From: Actinomycetota bacterium
Lineage (GTDB): Bacteria; Actinomycetota; Acidimicrobiia; Acidimicrobiales; JAMCPL01
DNA length: 8,987 bases
Direction of reading: 5' to 3'
NCBI GenBank assembly: GCA_023379725.1
Contig: JAMCPC010000033.1
Coordinates: 1 to 8,987 of the forward strand
Shown: piece by piece, positions 6,728 to 8,987 of the stretch
Layout of the letters: every line of letters starts with the position of its first letter
Numbering within the stretch: the stretch's first letter is position 1
Program-made: the position numbers and the translations under genes
Notes under the pieces: generated by a model
Told to the model about the DNA's origin: nothing
The model's database searches: none
What the model saw: the letters and a program-made list of their open reading frames with translations, nothing else

Positions 6728-8568
6728 GACAAGATGGCCTCAATAAGGTACGGTCCGTAAACAGAAAGAGCCTCAGAAAAGGTAGCGGCAAAAGTATCTG
6801 CATCGTCTACCTTCACTGCACTCACTCCCATAGACCGTGCAATACCCACATAGTCAATCTCTGGCGATGCAATACCCGTAAGACCATTTGCATATTCTCC
6901 TGAACGATCTATGCTCATCCTATCCATCTCTATCTGTAGAAGCTGGTATGATCGGTTTGCCAAAATAATCGTAACAACATCCAGCGACTCCCTGGCCTGT
7001 GTCCACAACGATTGGATCGTATACATAGCGCTACCATCAGCCTCCAGATTAATCACCTTACGATCAGGACACGCTATTGCAACTCCGATGGATAACGGCA
7101 TTCCCTGACCTATGGCACCTCCTGAGAGGCAGAGCCAATCATGCACCGGAGAGTTGACCGAATGGATATATGGCCATATGCCTTCACTAACACCCTCATC
7201 TACCACAATGGATCTCTCAGGCAAAAGTGCACCAAATATCCTACCAAGAGTATCACTATCCAGTTTGCCGGAGGGAAACGAAATGCGGCTTTCAGCATGA
7301 TCAATACTCTGGCCAACAACGTGATTGTGATTGTGATCGTGGTCGTGGTCAACAACATGGCTGCTGATCTGGTCAGTGCCTTGCGCTTCGCTCCCTCTAT
7401 CCTCTTCGCTCCCGACAAACGCATCGGATGATCCAACGGACTTACTATTAGTAGTTGCAGAAGCCAAGTCGGATGCACTGGTAGTCTCATATAATTTAGA
7501 TACCATCTCGCTAAGACTGTCCAATGTACCCTCTATGTCGTCAAAGCCAGACGCAATAGAGATCACTCGACAACCGCTTGGAGCCAATGATGAGGGCACG
7601 TTTTCATAAGCGAAGAATGATACTGGCGCGGGAGTATCCACCAAAATTAAATTCTCTATACCCGAGAGTTGATCTATTGCAATTTCAGGCAAGTAACCTA
7701 GCCTATCAATAGAAGGTATAGATCCACCTCTCTGGATGCGTTTAGGTAGCGTTTCAGCAAATAAGCGAGCTCCAGTAAGAGAGGCTATATGTGCTACTGT
7801 CCGGATAGGGTGCTCCCTGAGTGCTCGACCGCCCAGCAATAAGCAGGTTTTATCGCCCGAGCCCAGCAAACCGGCTACTGTTTGAATAACATCGTCATTT
7901 AGCTCTTTCACGCTAGTATCTTGCGTATATACAGGCAATTCATCTGACAGAGATGTATCCGTCCAAGATATATTTGCCGGCATTATAATGGTTGCAACCC
8001 TTCCAATTGCACGCGTGGATATATAGTCAGAATCATAATCTGTATCACTGGAATCAAAGCCAGTAGCCGCCTCTGAATACAAACCGCTTTTACTGTCTGT
8101 ATCTGCATAACCGGTAGTAATAAAGTTAATAGCCTCGCTCACTATTCCTTTCAATGTCTCTTCGTCATTAGTCATCGGCATCAAGACAACTGCAGATACG
8201 CTTGATGCCAAAGACTCTATGCTGGACAGCATGTTAAGGGGAGGGTCGTACTTTCGATGATAGAGTGCCTGCTCCCCTACGATGCAAATTACCGGGCTAC
8301 CTGCGCGACGGGCATTATGTAGATTAGCCAGTCCATTAGCAAGCCCAGGGCCGAGATGAAGCAGGACAGCAGCCGGACGATCGGCCATACGTCCATAGCC
8401 ATCTGCAGCTCCCGTGGCGACTCCCTCGAAAAGAGTAAGCACACCTCTCATGCCCTCTGTAGAATCTATAGCTTCGACAAGATGAAGCTCTGAAGTACCT
8501 GGATTGGCAAAACAGACAGAAACACCATTTGATGCCAGTGTAGACATAAAAAATTGAGCACCGTTCAT
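6724..8568 (-). CDS. TPP-dependent acetolactate-synthase-like enzyme with low-complexity insertions
   Basis: This 614-residue protein belongs to the thiamine-diphosphate decarboxylase/acetolactate synthase large-subunit superfamily. An N-terminal PYR domain (about 1-150) carries the cofactor-activating Glu48 in LFEGVATGAADGYGRM. A central domain (about 188-355) follows, then a C-terminal PP domain (about 435-614) with the metal/TPP motif ADGSAMYT (510-517) ending at Asn538. The first Gly of the usual GDGS is Ala, which I recall as typical of this IlvB-like subfamily. Most relatives are roughly 520-550 residues; the excess lies in a Ser/Asp/Tyr-rich insertion (about 153-187) and a long linker (about 361-432) with an alternating His-Asp/Asn tract at 407-416. 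No regulatory small subunit follows, so true branched-chain acetolactate synthase is unlikely; a 2-oxoacid decarboxylase or carboligase of unknown substrate fits better. The ATG at 8568 has AGGA 12 bases upstream. It overlaps meaB by four bases. Confidence 0.88.
   Translation of the reverse strand: MNGAQFFMSTLASNGVSVCFANPGTSELHLVEAIDSTEGMRGVLTLFEGVATGAADGYGRMADRPAAVLLHLGPGLANGLANLHNARRAGSPVICIVGEQALYHRKYDPPLNMLSSIESLASSVSAVVLMPMTNDEETLKGIVSEAINFITTGYADTDSKSGLYSEAATGFDSSDTDYDSDYISTRAIGRVATIIMPANISWTDTSLSDELPVYTQDTSVKELNDDVIQTVAGLLGSGDKTCLLLGGRALREHPIRTVAHIASLTGARLFAETLPKRIQRGGSIPSIDRLGYLPEIAIDQLSGIENLILVDTPAPVSFFAYENVPSSLAPSGCRVISIASGFDDIEGTLDSLSEMVSKLYETTSASDLASATTNSKSVGSSDAFVGSEEDRGSEAQGTDQISSHVVDHDHDHNHNHVVGQSIDHAESRISFPSGKLDSDTLGRIFGALLPERSIVVDEGVSEGIWPYIHSVNSPVHDWLCLSGGAIGQGMPLSIGVAIACPDRKVINLEADGSAMYTIQSLWTQARESLDVVTIILANRSYQLLQIEMDRMSIDRSGEYANGLTGIASPEIDYVGIARSMGVSAVKVDDADTFAATFSEALSVYGPYLIEAILS
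7321..7350 (-). repeat. In-gene short repeat encoding an alternating His-Asp/Asn tract
   Basis: Five consecutive six-base units on the minus strand (GACCAC, GACCAC, GATCAC, AATCAC, AATCAC) encode residues 407-416 of the TPP enzyme, reading DHDHDHNHNH. It is flanked on both sides by GTTGTT (Val-Val). It lies in a predicted flexible linker, so its length could vary without destroying the fold. Such tracts can bind divalent metals, but it may be simple slippage-generated sequence. Confidence 0.8.
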
Positions 8569-8578
8569 ACTGACTATC

Positions 8579-8599
8579 TATCCTACAGGATATTTCCTG
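8579..8599. promoter_or_regulatory. Overlapping inverted repeats just upstream of the TPP-enzyme gene
   Basis: TATCCT-AC-AGGATA (8579-8592, perfect six-base arms) overlaps CAGGA-TATT-TCCTG (8586-8599, perfect five-base arms), so the central AGGA can pair with either side. The array lies 11-31 bases before the start codon and includes the AGGA that would be its ribosome binding site. That arrangement suits an operator or a small leader structure that masks translation start. Further AGGATA copies occur at 8605-8610 and 8744-8749. The remaining 171-base gap (8569-8739) shows only weak promoter-like hexamers on the minus strand, such as TTGTGA, 18 bases, TATCCT, and no clear terminator for the upstream gene. 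Confidence 0.35.
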
Positions 8600-8739
8600 A
8601 GCTGAGGATACAATGACCAAACGCCACTTCACAAGCCCCTGGTTTTAGACCCGTGAGAAAAGAGATCAAATCGGCAAGCCACCAAGAACACGATGTGACA
8701 AGCAAGAGACGAGCTGAACTAGGGAGACCACTAGAGAAA

Positions 8740-8987
8740 TTACAGGATATTGCCCGGACTGAATAGCCCTGCAGGATCCAGCGCCGATTTAATCCTGCGC
8801 ATGACATCCAGTTTTCCTGTATCCTCCAACTCAATGAAGTCATCACGCTTTGCCTTGCCGATACCATGCTCAGCAGAGACTCCTCCACCAAATTGAACAC
8901 CCGATTGCAGAATAGACAGCACTACAGCATGGCGTACGTCAGGATCTGGCTGAAAAATAGATAAGTGCACGTTTCCATCACCAGCGT
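8740..8987 (-). CDS. FAD-linked oxidase, C-terminal part (GlcD / D-lactate dehydrogenase type), cut by window edge
   Basis: Only the last 82 or so codons are present; the gene runs off the right edge. The fragment begins with AGDGNVH, the conserved GDGNxH motif of the FAD-oxidase C-terminal domain, and continues with GGGVSAEHGIG, the second family signature, which lies near the flavin and metal site. It ends DPAGLFSPGNIL, matching the usual DPxGLxNPGK-like terminus, so the 3' end is intact and the TAA at 8740-8742 is genuine. Relatives oxidise 2-hydroxyacids such as D-lactate, glycolate or D-2-hydroxyglutarate and pass electrons to quinone or an Fe-S partner. The GTG at 8970 is an internal valine codon, not a start. 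It points the same way as the TPP, meaB and rarA genes and may be upstream in the same transcript, 171 bases from the TPP gene. Confidence 0.93.
   Translation of the reverse strand, partial: AGDGNVHLSIFQPDPDVRHAVVLSILQSGVQFGGGVSAEHGIGKAKRDDFIELEDTGKLDVMRRIKSALDPAGLFSPGNIL

Noticed and set aside
8583..8900. Minus-strand open frame of 105 codons ending in the same GNIL as the FAD-linked oxidase
   Set aside because: It is in a different frame from the oxidase, whose conserved motifs and family-type ending are in the frame that stops at 8740. The matching end comes from the 11-mer repeat TACAGGATATT and is not a duplicated gene end.

Overview
The window is a stretch of bacterial chromosome with GC close to half (judged by eye) and five complete protein genes plus the 3' end of a sixth. 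No rRNA, tRNA, transposase, phage gene or CRISPR array was recognised. No gene fixes the taxonomy. The MeaB and RarA sequences and the stand-alone acetolactate-synthase-like TPP enzyme look to me like those of Actinomycetota (Acidimicrobiia-like) or Chloroflexota (SAR202/Dehalococcoidia-like) lineages. That is an impression from remembered family sequences, not a search result.

Layout from left to right: (1) 1-448, no convincing gene. (2) 449-1906, minus strand, NAD(P)-dependent aldehyde dehydrogenase with a textbook ribosome binding site and a GTG start. (3) 1907-2307, a 401-base divergent intergenic region with degenerate repeats, a candidate operator and a 15-base tandem repeat. (4) 2308-4203, plus strand, GH36-type alpha-galactosidase. 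(5) 4204-4364, a short convergent gap made almost entirely of two minisatellite-like arrays (9-base and 12-base units). (6) 4365-8568, minus strand, a compact cluster in transcription order: TPP-dependent acetolactate-synthase-like enzyme, meaB (methylmalonyl-CoA mutase chaperone GTPase), rarA (replication-recombination AAA+ ATPase). The TPP gene and meaB overlap in an ATGA, and meaB and rarA are about 40 bases apart. (7) 8740-8987, minus strand, the C-terminal end of a GlcD/D-lactate-dehydrogenase-type FAD-linked oxidase, cut by the window edge. It may be the promoter-proximal gene of the same run, separated by 171 bases that carry inverted repeats.

The genes do not form one obvious pathway. 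The aldehyde dehydrogenase, FAD-linked 2-hydroxyacid oxidase and TPP enzyme are all 2-oxo/2-hydroxy acid or aldehyde metabolism types. MeaB implies a B12-dependent acyl-CoA mutase elsewhere in the genome. The galactosidase handles galactosides inside the cell, as it has no visible signal peptide. RarA is housekeeping.

I did not find a clearly new system. The most unusual features are two low-complexity insertions in the TPP enzyme, one with an alternating His/Asp/Asn tract; repeat arrays with units that are multiples of three bases in several gaps; and the translational coupling of MeaB to a TPP enzyme rather than to a mutase.
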